DNA from: Myxococcales bacterium
GTDB taxonomy: Bacteria > Myxococcota_A > UBA9160 > UBA4427
Assembly: GCA_012960035.1 (NCBI GenBank)
Contig: DUBZ01000061.1
Span: forward strand, 1-64,000
Reading direction: 5' to 3'
DNA: 64,000 nucleotides
Part shown: positions 56,174-64,000 of the stretch, piece after piece
Layout: the number at the start of each line of letters is the position of its first letter
Numbering within the stretch: position 1 is the first letter of the stretch
Translations under genes and position numbers: made by a program
The notes under the pieces: generated by a model
The model's database searches: none
What the model saw: the letters and a program-made list of their open reading frames with translations, nothing else
Told to the model about the DNA's origin: nothing

Positions 56174-56815
56174 ATGACCGCACCATTCAATCTCGCCGAA
56201 ACGGATCGCCTACTCTCCACGACGCGCGCTGTGAGACGTCGCCTCGACCTCGAACGTACGGTCGAGCGTGCGGTGATTCTCGATTGCCTCAGGCTTTCGC
56301 AGCAAGCTCCCACTGCGTCCAACACCCAGAAGTGGCGTTGGATGGTGGTGACCGATCCGGGGAAGCGGCGCGCAATCGGCGAGATCTATGGTCGGGGCAA
56401 GCAGTTCATCGCGCAGGCACGCGGTGAAATCGCCTCCGATGACGCACAGACGCATCGTGTCTACGACTCGGCCGAATGGCTGTTCGATCACATCGCGGAG
56501 GTTCCGGTACTCGTAATCCCTTGCCTCGAAGGCCGACTTGCCGGAGACGCCCCCAACGGGATGGCCGCGGCCTTCTATGGTTCCATTTATCCAGCTATGT
56601 GGAGCTTTCAGCTGGCACTGCGCAGCCGTGGTCTCGGTTCCGCCCTGACGACGATTCATCTCTTCTTCGAGGAAGAAGTCGCCAAGCTCCTTAATATTCC
56701 CAAGGACGTCATGCAGGTGGCTTTGCTCCCGGTCGGATACACAAAGGGCACCGACTTCAAGGTCGCCAAAAGACAGTCGGTCGAAGAGATCGTACATTTC
56801 GACGAGTGGTCATGA
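56174..56815 (+). CDS. Nitroreductase-family FMN oxidoreductase
   Basis: 213 residues; the ATG at 56174 (AAAGG upstream) is preferred over an upstream start that would run through the GCCAAC repeat. TTRAVRRRLDLERTVERAVI then LRLSQQAPTASNTQKWRWMV is the classic nitroreductase start contacting FMN. SIYPAMWSFQLALRSRGLGS and LLPVGYTKGTDFKVAKRQSV complete the fold. It reduces nitro, quinone or related substrates with NAD(P)H. The next gene begins shortly after its stop, with the same direction. Confidence 0.9.
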   Translation: MTAPFNLAETDRLLSTTRAVRRRLDLERTVERAVILDCLRLSQQAPTASNTQKWRWMVVTDPGKRRAIGEIYGRGKQFIAQARGEIASDDAQTHRVYDSAEWLFDHIAEVPVLVIPCLEGRLAGDAPNGMAAAFYGSIYPAMWSFQLALRSRGLGSALTTIHLFFEEEVAKLLNIPKDVMQVALLPVGYTKGTDFKVAKRQSVEEIVHFDEWS

Positions 56816-56874
56816 CCGCACGAAAGATGTGGGCGAGTCCGCTGGGCCGGCCACGAGCAGTGGAGCTCAGACCG

Positions 56875-58464
56875 ATGCGCAAGTCCGACGCGATGCACCC
56901 GGCTCACCACGTAAATGCCAAACGTCTCCTCTTTTTCGCTTCCTACGTGACGCTGTTTTGGAGCGTGCTAGGTGTGATCGCCGCAGCCACGGCCGTGACT
57001 GCGGCAGAGGAAGCGCCCGTCTATGACGTCGTCATCCGGGGTGGCCGCGTGATCGACGCCGAATCCGGTCTCGATGCCGTGCGAAACGTGGGGCTCATCG
57101 GCGGTCGAATCGCAGAGGTCAGCGAGCAGCCACTCGAGGGTCAAGCGATTCTACCCGCGGAGGGACTCGTCGTTTCGGCCGGCTTCATCGATCTTCACAC
57201 CCACTCGCCGACTCCCCTCGGCCAGCACTACCAAGCGCTCGATGGCGTCACGACCGCACTCGAACTCGAAGTCGGTGCGTACCCCGTCGCCGAGTTTGCC
57301 CCGACGGTCCGTGGGGCCGCATTGATTCACTACGGCTCCTCGGTCGCATGGGCGTCCACGCGCCTCGAAGTGAAGTCCGGAATTCGACGTCCGGATCTGC
57401 TCTCTGGGAAATCCGAACCGCTGGGCCTCAAAGGCTACTGGACGGCGTTCCGATCCCTCTTTGTGACGCCTAACGAAGTTTTCGTTGAGAAGGCGAGCCC
57501 AAGGGAACGTGAAAAAATGCGAGTGCTTCTGAATCAAGGTCTCGATGCTGGCGGACTCGGGATCGGCGTTCCGCTCGACTACTTCAGCGAGGGCACAGAC
57601 AGCGACGAACTGCGAATGGTCTTCTCGGTTGCGAGCGAACGAGAAGTGCCGCTGTTCATTCACGTGCGCCGTGGTATCAACGGTGACCCAGCGGGCCTGC
57701 GTGAAGCGCTCGAACTCGCGAAGGAAACGGGTGCTTCGGTGCACATCTGCCACATTCAACACAGCGCAATGAAGAACGTGGCGCTCTTCCTCGCCGAGAT
57801 CCGCGTCGCGCGAGCAGAGGGTGTCGACGTCACGACGGAGACCCTGCCTTACAATGCGGGTTCGGCGTTGATTTCGTCTGCCGTCTTTGGTCGCGATTTT
57901 CGAACTATCTTCGCGATCGACTACGGCGACGTGGAATGGGCCGATACGGGCGAACGCTTTGATGAAGCGACCTTTCTCGAATACCGTGAGAAGTTCCCGG
58001 GCGGCCAGGTCATCCACCACTACGTACAAGACGAGTGGACACGAACCGCCATCGTCGAACCGGGCGTGATCATCGTGAGCGATCTCCTGCCGATGGTGAC
58101 GCGCGAAAGTAAAGTCGCTCCGCATAACGGATCTTTTTCGCGCGTCCTCGGTCACTACGCCCGAGACCAGAAGCTCCTCGATCTTGGCACGACGCTCGCG
58201 AAGATGACGCTCCTTCCGGCGCTGCGACTCGAGACCGCCTTCCCTGTTTTCGCAAGCAAGGGCCGTCTCCGCGTTGGCGCAGACGCGGACATTACCGTCT
58301 TCAACCCAACCACGTTGATCGATCAAGCGACGTACCAAAACCCCTATCAAGGCTCCGTCGGGATCGAGTACGTCCTCGTTGCCGGGGAAGTGATCGTGCG
58401 CTCCGGCGAGGTCGTTCCGGACGTCTATCCGGGCCAACTCTTGTCGGTTCCGCCCGCGCACTAA
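56875..58464 (+). CDS. D-aminoacylase-type amidohydrolase, exported
   Basis: About 529 residues from the ATG at 56875 (GGAG upstream); ATG codons at 56812 and 56893 are alternatives. A signal peptide or anchor (LLFFASYVTLFWSVLGVIAA) precedes the enzyme. DVVIRGGRVIDAESGLDAVR, VSAGFIDLHTHSPTPLGQHY with the H-x-H metal pair, then ETGASVHICHIQHSAMKN and LRVGADADITVFNPTTLIDQ are hallmarks of N-acyl-D-amino-acid deacylases and dihydroorotase-like hydrolases. Probably periplasmic; substrate uncertain. Terminator-like hairpin downstream. Confidence 0.85.
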   Translation: MRKSDAMHPAHHVNAKRLLFFASYVTLFWSVLGVIAAATAVTAAEEAPVYDVVIRGGRVIDAESGLDAVRNVGLIGGRIAEVSEQPLEGQAILPAEGLVVSAGFIDLHTHSPTPLGQHYQALDGVTTALELEVGAYPVAEFAPTVRGAALIHYGSSVAWASTRLEVKSGIRRPDLLSGKSEPLGLKGYWTAFRSLFVTPNEVFVEKASPREREKMRVLLNQGLDAGGLGIGVPLDYFSEGTDSDELRMVFSVASEREVPLFIHVRRGINGDPAGLREALELAKETGASVHICHIQHSAMKNVALFLAEIRVARAEGVDVTTETLPYNAGSALISSAVFGRDFRTIFAIDYGDVEWADTGERFDEATFLEYREKFPGGQVIHHYVQDEWTRTAIVEPGVIIVSDLLPMVTRESKVAPHNGSFSRVLGHYARDQKLLDLGTTLAKMTLLPALRLETAFPVFASKGRLRVGADADITVFNPTTLIDQATYQNPYQGSVGIEYVLVAGEVIVRSGEVVPDVYPGQLLSVPPAH

Positions 58465-58471
58465 TTGGCTG

Positions 58472-58489
58472 CACGGCGACTCCGCCGTG
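58472..58489. terminator. Terminator-like hairpin after the amidohydrolase
   Basis: CACGGCG-ACTC-CGCCGTG, a perfect 7-bp stem 7 bp after the stop, followed by TTACCGTTTCG. The T-run is weak. Confidence 0.5.
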
Positions 58490-58763
58490 TTACCGTTTCG
58501 AAATGATGGAACCTCAGTCACGAAAAATCCCGGCCGCCGAGAACCTCGAACGCCACATCCTCGAATGGAGCCTAAAAGGCGTTACCCGTCACGTACTCTT
58601 TCTGCTTTGTCTTGACGAGGACCAATCGTTAATCCTCCCGGGCTGACTGCATTGGGTGGGCTCATGTCCGACAGTGGCGGGCTTGGGCCCGGCCCAAACG
58701 TCCCAGGTAAATTTCAACGACAGCTTTTCTAACCCCGCAGCTGAACCGACCAGGAGCCTATGA

Positions 58764-60344
58764 ATGAGCACCGATGTAGACGAACTCAAGCGCGAGATAG
58801 AGTCCCTCCGAAACGAACTCCGGAAGGTCCAGCAGGAGCATGAATCCAGCTTGGCTCGGGCCAACCAGCCCGACCCCTATTTTTCAGAAGTTGGCATCCA
58901 AGGGGTTTCCGGCCTCGAAGGGATTCCTCAGCACGGAATGCCCGCCAAGGCAGCCCGTGCCCTGATCGAAGACCACCACGCCGTAGACTTCAATCAGCGC
59001 CTGAACACATCCTCCTACGTCAATGTGGAATTCGAACCCGACGAAGAGGCGGTCGCCCTGATGGGGCTGCAAATCAATCTTGCCGACCAAACCGTGTACC
59101 CGCAATCCTATAAGCTGCACGATTCGGTGGTGAATATGATTGCTCGGCTTTGGAATTGTCCGGAACCGGCAAATTTTTCCGAGTACGGGGTCTATGCCGG
59201 AGCCGGGACCGTCGGATCCACCGAAGCCTGTCTGTTGGCCGGAATTGCGCTCAAAACTCGGTGGCGTAAGTGGTACCGTGCTCGGACGGGGAAAACTGAA
59301 AGCGAGGTGCGTTCCATCCGCCCGAATGTGGTGATGTCATCTTGTTTTCAGGCGGCTTGGGAGAAATTCTTCAAATACCTTGATGTTGAACCCCGACTGA
59401 TCTTTCCCAAGCGGGATGATTTCATCCTTGATGCCGAACAGATTCGCGAGGCGGTGGATGAGAATACCATGACCGTCGTGTGCATCATGGGAAACCACTA
59501 CGGCGGGCAGTACGACCCGGTCTGGGATGTCGACCGCGTCCTGGGCGAAATCAACGAGGAGAAGGGGTACCAAGTCGGAATTCATGTTGACGCGGCATCG
59601 GGCGGTTTCATCGCGCCTTTTCAGGACCTTCCCGCGTGGGATTTTCGTCTGAACAACGTCTTGTCAATTTCCTCGAGTGGCCACAAATACGGAGAATCAT
59701 GTTGCGGTACGGGTTGGGTGGTCTGGAGGCAGAGAGAGGATCTAAGCGAGCACGTGGCCATTTCGGTGACCTACCTGGGAGGAAACGCCGAATCATTCAC
59801 TTTGAATTTCTCCAGACCCGCGAGTGGGGTGTACGTTCAGTACTACAAGCTCATGCGTTATGGGATCGAGGGCTATCAGCAGGTCTGTGACAAGATGATG
59901 AAGAACGCCCAGTATATTCGAGAAAGTCTCGAGGCGATGACGTGTGAAGGAAAACCGAGATTCATTTTCCTTGACGCCGGAGACGACGCGTGCCTGCCTG
60001 TTGTGGCCGCTGCGCTGAACCCGGAATGCGAGTTCACCTACGACGACATCGACCTTCAGAACGCACTGTCGCAACACCATTGGTACGTCAGTGGATATAA
60101 AATGGGCTTCAATCACCCTATCACTGAAGAGAATATTGCCTTGTTTTCGGATACAGACCGAAATGACACCATGTTTCGTATTGTGGTCAAGAACAACTTG
60201 ACTCGAGGAATGGCAGACAACCTTCTCGAATCCTTCGTCGAGACCTTCAAGTTTCTCGATGCGGTGGATTTTTCAGGCCTACATGGTTTCGACACCATAC
60301 ATCTCCGACACAAAGACCAGAGGAAGGTGACCAACCACTGCTGA
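58764..60344 (+). CDS. Group II PLP-dependent decarboxylase, glutamate decarboxylase-like
   Basis: 526 residues. Residues 1-40 are a charged coiled coil (ELKREIESLRNELRKVQQEH) not present in E. coli GadB. The PLP fold follows: LNTSSYVNVEFEPDEEAVAL, the cofactor loop GAGTVGSTEACLLAG, IHVDAASGGFIAPFQDLP and the Schiff-base Lys in SISSSGHKYGESCCGTGWVV. The substrate is probably glutamate (GABA production) but other acidic amino acids are possible. No GABA antiporter is adjacent. It may be a soluble cytoplasmic oligomer organised through the coiled coil. Confidence 0.88.
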   Translation: MSTDVDELKREIESLRNELRKVQQEHESSLARANQPDPYFSEVGIQGVSGLEGIPQHGMPAKAARALIEDHHAVDFNQRLNTSSYVNVEFEPDEEAVALMGLQINLADQTVYPQSYKLHDSVVNMIARLWNCPEPANFSEYGVYAGAGTVGSTEACLLAGIALKTRWRKWYRARTGKTESEVRSIRPNVVMSSCFQAAWEKFFKYLDVEPRLIFPKRDDFILDAEQIREAVDENTMTVVCIMGNHYGGQYDPVWDVDRVLGEINEEKGYQVGIHVDAASGGFIAPFQDLPAWDFRLNNVLSISSSGHKYGESCCGTGWVVWRQREDLSEHVAISVTYLGGNAESFTLNFSRPASGVYVQYYKLMRYGIEGYQQVCDKMMKNAQYIRESLEAMTCEGKPRFIFLDAGDDACLPVVAAALNPECEFTYDDIDLQNALSQHHWYVSGYKMGFNHPITEENIALFSDTDRNDTMFRIVVKNNLTRGMADNLLESFVETFKFLDAVDFSGLHGFDTIHLRHKDQRKVTNHC

Positions 60345-60480
60345 CAGTCGCGAGGAGGGGAAGAAGGAGGTAGGCGGACATCGAGCTAGAAATCGGCCGT
60401 CCGCGAAGCCAGTTTGACCGGCTCGCGAGGCGGCAATGCGAAGACGGGTGGAGAACTTCGAGCGGGCCATCCCTGGCGAG

Positions 60481-61152
60481 CTAGGGAGTCGTGTATTCGA
60501 TATGACACTGACCGCAGCGTGAACGCACTGTCCGAGCAGTCAGAAACCAATTTTCCGCGTCGCCGGTGGTCGCGTGCGCGCTGTGGCACTCGACACAGTC
60601 GACGCCGAGCCCCGTATTGTGGAGCGGTTTGTCGTGAAATGCAGAGCCGTCAAATCCTCTCGTCTTCTTCTGGAACTGTGCATGGCATTGACGGCAATCG
60701 GCGTCGAGTAGCGGCCAGCTCATTTCCGTCGGTTCATCGAATTGCCCAGTGACATAGAGGATCGAGTCTTTAACCGAGAGCAGCTTGACCCTCGCGCGGC
60801 CCGCGAAGCCAACGCCGCCGTGACAGTCGATGCAGCGAATCGCCGGAGAATCAGGCCGGGTCGCGAGGCTCGCCGCGGCGTGTTGTGCGGCGAGATTCGG
60901 GGCAGGTCGCTCGTCGAAGTCTGCGCGGATCTCGGTATGAAGCCGAATACCGGTTGGTAGGTGACAGGCATTGCAGAAGTCATCGTTTGATTCGAGTCGA
61001 TCCGTCGCCCACCAGACCGTCGGGAACGAGACAAACAGGAGCACGGCCGCGAACAAGAGCCCCGTCATCGAGAGAGTTGCCCCGCCGCGATTTCGTTGAT
61101 TGGAATCGGACGTTCCGTGCGCGATCCGCTCCAGCGCTGTGCCCTCCATCAT
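60481..61152 (-). CDS. Pentaheme c-type cytochrome, membrane anchored
   Basis: About 223 residues from the ATG at 61152; ATG codons at 61170 and 61212 are alternatives, the latter overlapping the divergent gene. One N-terminal membrane helix (MTGLLFAAVLLFVSFPTVWW) precedes five C-x-x-C-H sites: CNACH, CIDCH, CRQCH, CVECH and CGQCH. The arrangement resembles NapC/NirT-type or related multiheme electron carriers that pass quinol electrons to periplasmic enzymes, although heme ligand assignment cannot be settled. It is divergent from the His-rich lipoprotein gene. Confidence 0.85.
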   Translation of the reverse strand: MMEGTALERIAHGTSDSNQRNRGGATLSMTGLLFAAVLLFVSFPTVWWATDRLESNDDFCNACHLPTGIRLHTEIRADFDERPAPNLAAQHAAASLATRPDSPAIRCIDCHGGVGFAGRARVKLLSVKDSILYVTGQFDEPTEMSWPLLDADCRQCHAQFQKKTRGFDGSAFHDKPLHNTGLGVDCVECHSAHATTGDAENWFLTARTVRSRCGQCHIEYTTP

Positions 61153-61200
61153 GGCCGCGCAGTTTCGCATACCCCTTCGGCATTTCGCTACATTGCGGAA

Positions 61201-61995
61201 ATGGGAAGACACGCAAGAACCGTTGGCTTCGGAACGCGCGCGATCCTCGCGCTATTGATGGCGTTCAGCCTCAATGGATGTGATGCTAGCGAGCCCCAGC
61301 CCGATGAGAATGGGCACGAACGCTATGCGCGGCAGTATCTGCCCTTCGATCCCGAATGGGTCTCGGAGCGGATGATTCCAATGGCCCCGCCGATCTCCCC
61401 GCAAATGGTGATCTGGGAGGTCAGCGAGTTCGGACCCGAGATCGTCGCGACGCCCGAACAACAAAAAGCGGGCAATGATTTCGTTGTCCGCTGTCTCGAA
61501 GCGGCGATTGAAAAGGGTTGGTTCGATCGCTCGAAGGGGATGGCGGATGGCTTCCTGACGCCGGGATCCGATGATCGTCACCATCGCAATGACGACTACG
61601 TTCTCGATGACATTCAGCTCGACCCAGAGAGACCCGAATACCTCATGTACTATCCGGATCCGAATCGAAACGGCGAGCAGACGCTCACCGGGTTCATGTT
61701 TGTGGCGGATGGTCGGGACAAGAAGGGCCATCAATTTGCCGGTCCGCTTAGCATCTGGCACTACCATAAATACACGAATGCACGCTGTTGGACAGGTCGA
61801 GGCCTTCTTTCGGTGGGCATGCTCGATGACGAGGGGAATTGTCCGACGGGTGGCGTTCCATTGCATCGGAGCCCGGAGATGGTGCACGTGTGGCTTCTCG
61901 ATCATCCGCGCGGATCCTTTTCGACCGGGATGACCCTGCCACGTGATGTGCTCCGCGCTGGACTGGCGAAGCGATGGGCGGCGATCGGCTACTGA
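61201..61995 (+). CDS. Lipoprotein with His-rich, cupin-like segments
   Basis: 264 residues from the ATG at 61201. Signal peptide with lipobox (FSLNGC, near residue 27). Downstream, GSDDRHHRNDDYVLDD, FAGPLSIWHYHKYTNARCWT and PEMVHVWLLDHPRGSFSTGM provide several conserved-looking His/Asp positions, similar in feel to lipoproteins with a G-P-L-x-x-W-H-x-H motif that may bind metal. The family is not identified with certainty. Divergent from, and only ~50 bp away from, the pentaheme cytochrome gene, suggesting a shared respiratory or sensing role. Confidence 0.65.
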   Translation: MGRHARTVGFGTRAILALLMAFSLNGCDASEPQPDENGHERYARQYLPFDPEWVSERMIPMAPPISPQMVIWEVSEFGPEIVATPEQQKAGNDFVVRCLEAAIEKGWFDRSKGMADGFLTPGSDDRHHRNDDYVLDDIQLDPERPEYLMYYPDPNRNGEQTLTGFMFVADGRDKKGHQFAGPLSIWHYHKYTNARCWTGRGLLSVGMLDDEGNCPTGGVPLHRSPEMVHVWLLDHPRGSFSTGMTLPRDVLRAGLAKRWAAIGY

Positions 61996-62259
61996 ATCAA
62001 CGAGATCCGCTTCATCCCGCGTCTCGCGAGAATCGAAATCGGGCGAGCTTTCGTCGATCAACTTGATTCAAGGAATGGAAATGTCATTCGATTCGGACAC
62101 GGAAGTCATCCAGTCCGAGGCTGGGAACTACGATTGCCACTTGCGTGAAGCACAGTGGGTCGTGGCTGGACCTGTATCCCGTCAGAGCAGAATTCGAAAT
62201 TCAGAGATCCTAAGCGTAGAGACATTTGACGGGGACCGGAGGACCCCGAGGAGTGTCTC
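61996..62259. other. Intergenic, nothing recognised
   Basis: About 260 bp before the IS3 remnant, with no gene-like frame. Confidence 0.4.
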
Positions 62260-62517
62260 ATGACCAAGCAAAACAAGCAGTCCACCGATGCAGCTGTGCG
62301 CGACATCCGTTGCCGAACCCGAAGGAAGTTCTCTCCCGGAGAGAAGATCCAGATCGTGCTCGAGGGCCTAAGGGGCGAGCAGAGCGTCTCGAATCTGTGT
62401 CGGCGAGGAGGACGTTTCGTGAGACGCACGACCTTCGAGAAAATGGAGATCATCCGCCTGGTCGAGGGGGCGGACAAGCCGCCGCCGCATTGCTGCTTGC
62501 AGGCGAAGCTTTTTTGA
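62260..62517 (+). pseudogene. IS3-family OrfA/OrfB remnant, copy 2
   Basis: ATG at 62260: QNKQSTDAAVRDIRCRTRRK then FSPGEKIQIVLEGLRGEQSV and NLCRRGG. The frame then jumps to TTFEKMEIIRLVEGADKP, which resembles the start of OrfB (E-K-x-E-I-I-x-L-V-E), so the rest of OrfA is deleted. Related to copy 1 at 16561-16740 through the first ~45 residues. Confidence 0.7.
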
Positions 62518-62654
62518 CCCTGAAGCATTCGGCCTCGTGGTCGCGTACGTGAGCTCCGCTGATGACCCCATTTGGAGTCTCAATGCGGAGATGACCGCGA
62601 ATACGGGCAGCGTCCTTCGTACGGCCGCTTGACACTCTGCTCGGCACTAGCCTT

Positions 62655-63092
62655 CTAAGGAAGCGAAGACGTCGGTTTCGAGACGGGCCCCAGCGAAAAA
62701 ACGAAATTCGTCACATGCCAGATCTGGTTGATGGAGAGTGTCTTGACGAAAACTGGCATCTCCGGATTTCCCGTTTTGCCATAGGCCACCTGAGAGGCAA
62801 AGTAGCCTTCTGCGCGCTCGGCAATGAACGCGCGAAGGTTCGTCGGCGGGATCGTGAGCTTCTTCCCAGCGAGGCCATCGCCGAAGCCCCCTGCGCCGTG
62901 GCACGATGCGCATTCCCTTGCGTAGATCGTCGCTCCCTCGGATACGGATTCGGCGCTCTCCGCATGCGGATTCATGGCGGACCGCAAGCTCATCTTCTTC
63001 ATCGCCACACATCCAAGGCCAGCGGTTGCGACTAACGCAACCAGAATCAAGAAGCATGCTGTTTGTGACAGGTTTCGAGTTCGCGTCATCAT
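62655..63092 (-). CDS. c-type cytochrome lipoprotein (monoheme)
   Basis: 145 residues. Signal peptide with lipobox-like LVATAGLGC, then SEGATIYARECASCHGAGGF with a single C-A-S-C-H heme site, FGDGLAGKKLTIPPTNLRAF and the distal Met in NPEMPVFVKTLSINQIWHV. It is a small periplasmic electron carrier of the cytochrome c class I type. The start lies 4 bp past the stop of the upstream P460-like fossil, indicating an ancestral operon. Confidence 0.88.
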   Translation of the reverse strand: MMTRTRNLSQTACFLILVALVATAGLGCVAMKKMSLRSAMNPHAESAESVSEGATIYARECASCHGAGGFGDGLAGKKLTIPPTNLRAFIAERAEGYFASQVAYGKTGNPEMPVFVKTLSINQIWHVTNFVFSLGPVSKPTSSLP

Positions 63093-63095
63093 TTA

Positions 63096-63400
63096 TCATT
63101 TCCTCCGGGCGCTGTGAGATGGACGCTTGTCCGCGGCGCTTCGATCCTGCTCCACCTGCCACGAACGGGAATGCCCGTTCCCAATCGATCCGAAGAGTAT
63201 GCGGCGGTGGTACTGAAAACGCAGCTGATCCTCCGTATCCGTGTCTCCAGAGTTGAAGCGCGCCCACCCGCAGCCGTTAACCCAATTATCGTTTTCCTTG
63301 CAGCGCCCCACGGCATCCTTGACCCATACGACCAAAGAATTTCATTCCCTGCCCACGGTACGTGTCCTGTTGGCGTGATCTGGAATCTTACAATTTGCAT
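63096..63400 (-). pseudogene. Cytochrome P460-like fragment, frameshifted
   Basis: One frame reads QIVRFQITPTGHVPWAGNEI and, after a shift, VWVKDAVGRCKENDNWVNGC then GWARFNSGDTDTEDQLRFQY. The order W-V-K-D-x-x-R-x-x-x-x-x-x-W-G-x-G resembles cytochrome P460 (hydroxylamine-oxidising) proteins. The C-x-x-C-H heme site that should follow is absent, and the signal peptide is missing. Identification is by motif only. Confidence 0.45.
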
Positions 63401-63427
63401 GGCCGGTGTGGGACCAAGGATTCGTTG

Positions 63428-64000
63428 TCAAATGGACGTGCTGGCGTGATGCCGCTGTCTCGCGACCTGAAGCTTCTCATAGCTCTCTACTAGCCTTAAG
63501 TGCTTATCGATTCCATCGAGATTCACATTTGTCGGTGTTAGTCCAAAGAATCGAATCTCTCCTGACACACTCGAGGTTGCATTGCCGAGGATCTCCTCGC
63601 CGTACATTCGAGTGAGGTTGGGGATGTAGTTTTGAAGCTCCAGGTCTTCTCGGAGCGTGATGTCGAGCACGATATCCAAGACTTGGTAAAACCTTCTGCG
63701 CGCGGGCACGTTGTCGTTGTATTGCAAGAACAAGCCCACGCATTCCTTCGCTTCTTCATGCTTGCCGAGAGCCAGGCAAATGAGCCCTTTGAGTTCGCTA
63801 ATCGTGCACTTCCCCCAAGGAGAATTTTCGTCAAATGCAACGCCAATTAGATCTGGGATCGGTGTGTATTCATCAAGTTCACTGTCTTCGAGCTTTTCAA
63901 GCAGGCGCAATAGAGCTTGGTCACCCAGCGAGTGTATGTCGAGTATGTCTCGCCTGAAGACGAGCGCTTTGTTGGTGTTGTCCCAAACAAGGTCCTCCGC
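63428..64000 (-). CDS. YcaO-like protein, C-terminal part (5' end outside window)
   Basis: The frame is open to the window edge (first visible codons AEDLVWDNTNKALVFRRDIL), so only the last ~190 residues are seen. IPDLIGVAFDENSPWGKCTI then SELKGLICLALGKHEEAKEC, VPARRRFYQVLDIVLDITLR and LELQNYIPNLTRMYGEEILG fit the TPR-like C-terminal domain of E. coli-type YcaO proteins, which help RimO-dependent beta-methylthiolation of ribosomal protein S12. The catalytic ATP-binding domain is not in the window, so the call rests on this domain alone. Confidence 0.6.
   Translation of the reverse strand, partial: AEDLVWDNTNKALVFRRDILDIHSLGDQALLRLLEKLEDSELDEYTPIPDLIGVAFDENSPWGKCTISELKGLICLALGKHEEAKECVGLFLQYNDNVPARRRFYQVLDIVLDITLREDLELQNYIPNLTRMYGEEILGNATSSVSGEIRFFGLTPTNVNLDGIDKHLRLVESYEKLQVARQRHHASTSI

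Noticed and set aside
58503..58646. 47-codon plus-strand ORF with a short hydrophobic stretch
   Set aside because: No ribosome site and no similarity; it lies just after a terminator-like hairpin.

Overview
The window is about 64 kb of GC-rich bacterial DNA from a Gram-negative organism: outer-membrane beta-barrels, lipoproteins, an RND-NodT efflux set and an OprB porin are all present. The mix of several F420/flavin luciferase-like monooxygenases, P450s, acyl-CoA and enoyl-CoA enzymes, DUF6502/DUF5666 proteins and a VF530 protein resembles environmental (often marine) Deltaproteobacteria/Myxococcota-like or Binatota-like genomes. No marker fixes the taxon, so this placement is inference.

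Layout. 1-5300: tail of one DUF5666-type protein, then a tight run of beta-barrel, SGNH-hydrolase/TPR, DUF6502 and a second DUF5666 gene. 6028-10414: a LuxR-HTH/TetR-C regulator divergent from a PQQ-like propeller lipoprotein and a GspC-like PDZ protein. 10427-14000: an LLM monooxygenase and an OprB porin lying between pieces of an IS66 element. 14394-16169: alanine dehydrogenase with its divergent Lrp regulator. 16200-19233: remnants (acetate kinase, IS3, IS5, truncated GST) around an intact Bax-inhibitor-1 gene. 19420-25256: a complete tripartite RND efflux operon. 25330-34085: IS66 fossil, CocE/NonD hydrolase, EEP-nuclease fossil, methyltransferase, VF530-DbpA pair and RNase R. 34258-44209: a lipid/xenobiotic-type catabolic stretch (two LLMs, acyl-CoA dehydrogenase, amidohydrolase, enoyl-CoA isomerase, SDR) plus a CvfB-like RNA-binding protein and a tRNA-like relic. 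44800-51329: two P450s bracketing a TetR plus sterol-methyltransferase-like island. 51602-58464: SDR/glucose-dehydrogenase fossils, GST, enoyl-CoA hydratase, frameshifted LLM, nitroreductase and amidohydrolase. 58764-64000: a glutamate-decarboxylase-like enzyme, a pentaheme cytochrome divergent from a His-rich lipoprotein, a c-type cytochrome with a P460 fossil, and the C-terminal part of a YcaO protein.

The most striking general property is gene decay. About twenty gene or IS fragments, with in-frame stops, frameshifts and internal deletions, sit between intact housekeeping and catabolic genes. No CRISPR array, prophage or rRNA was seen. The best candidates for something new are the LuxR/TetR hybrid regulator with a perfect 19-bp palindrome at its start, the SGNH-TPR/DUF6502/DUF5666 run, and the TetR/methyltransferase island flanked by two diverged copies of an unknown coding-like segment.
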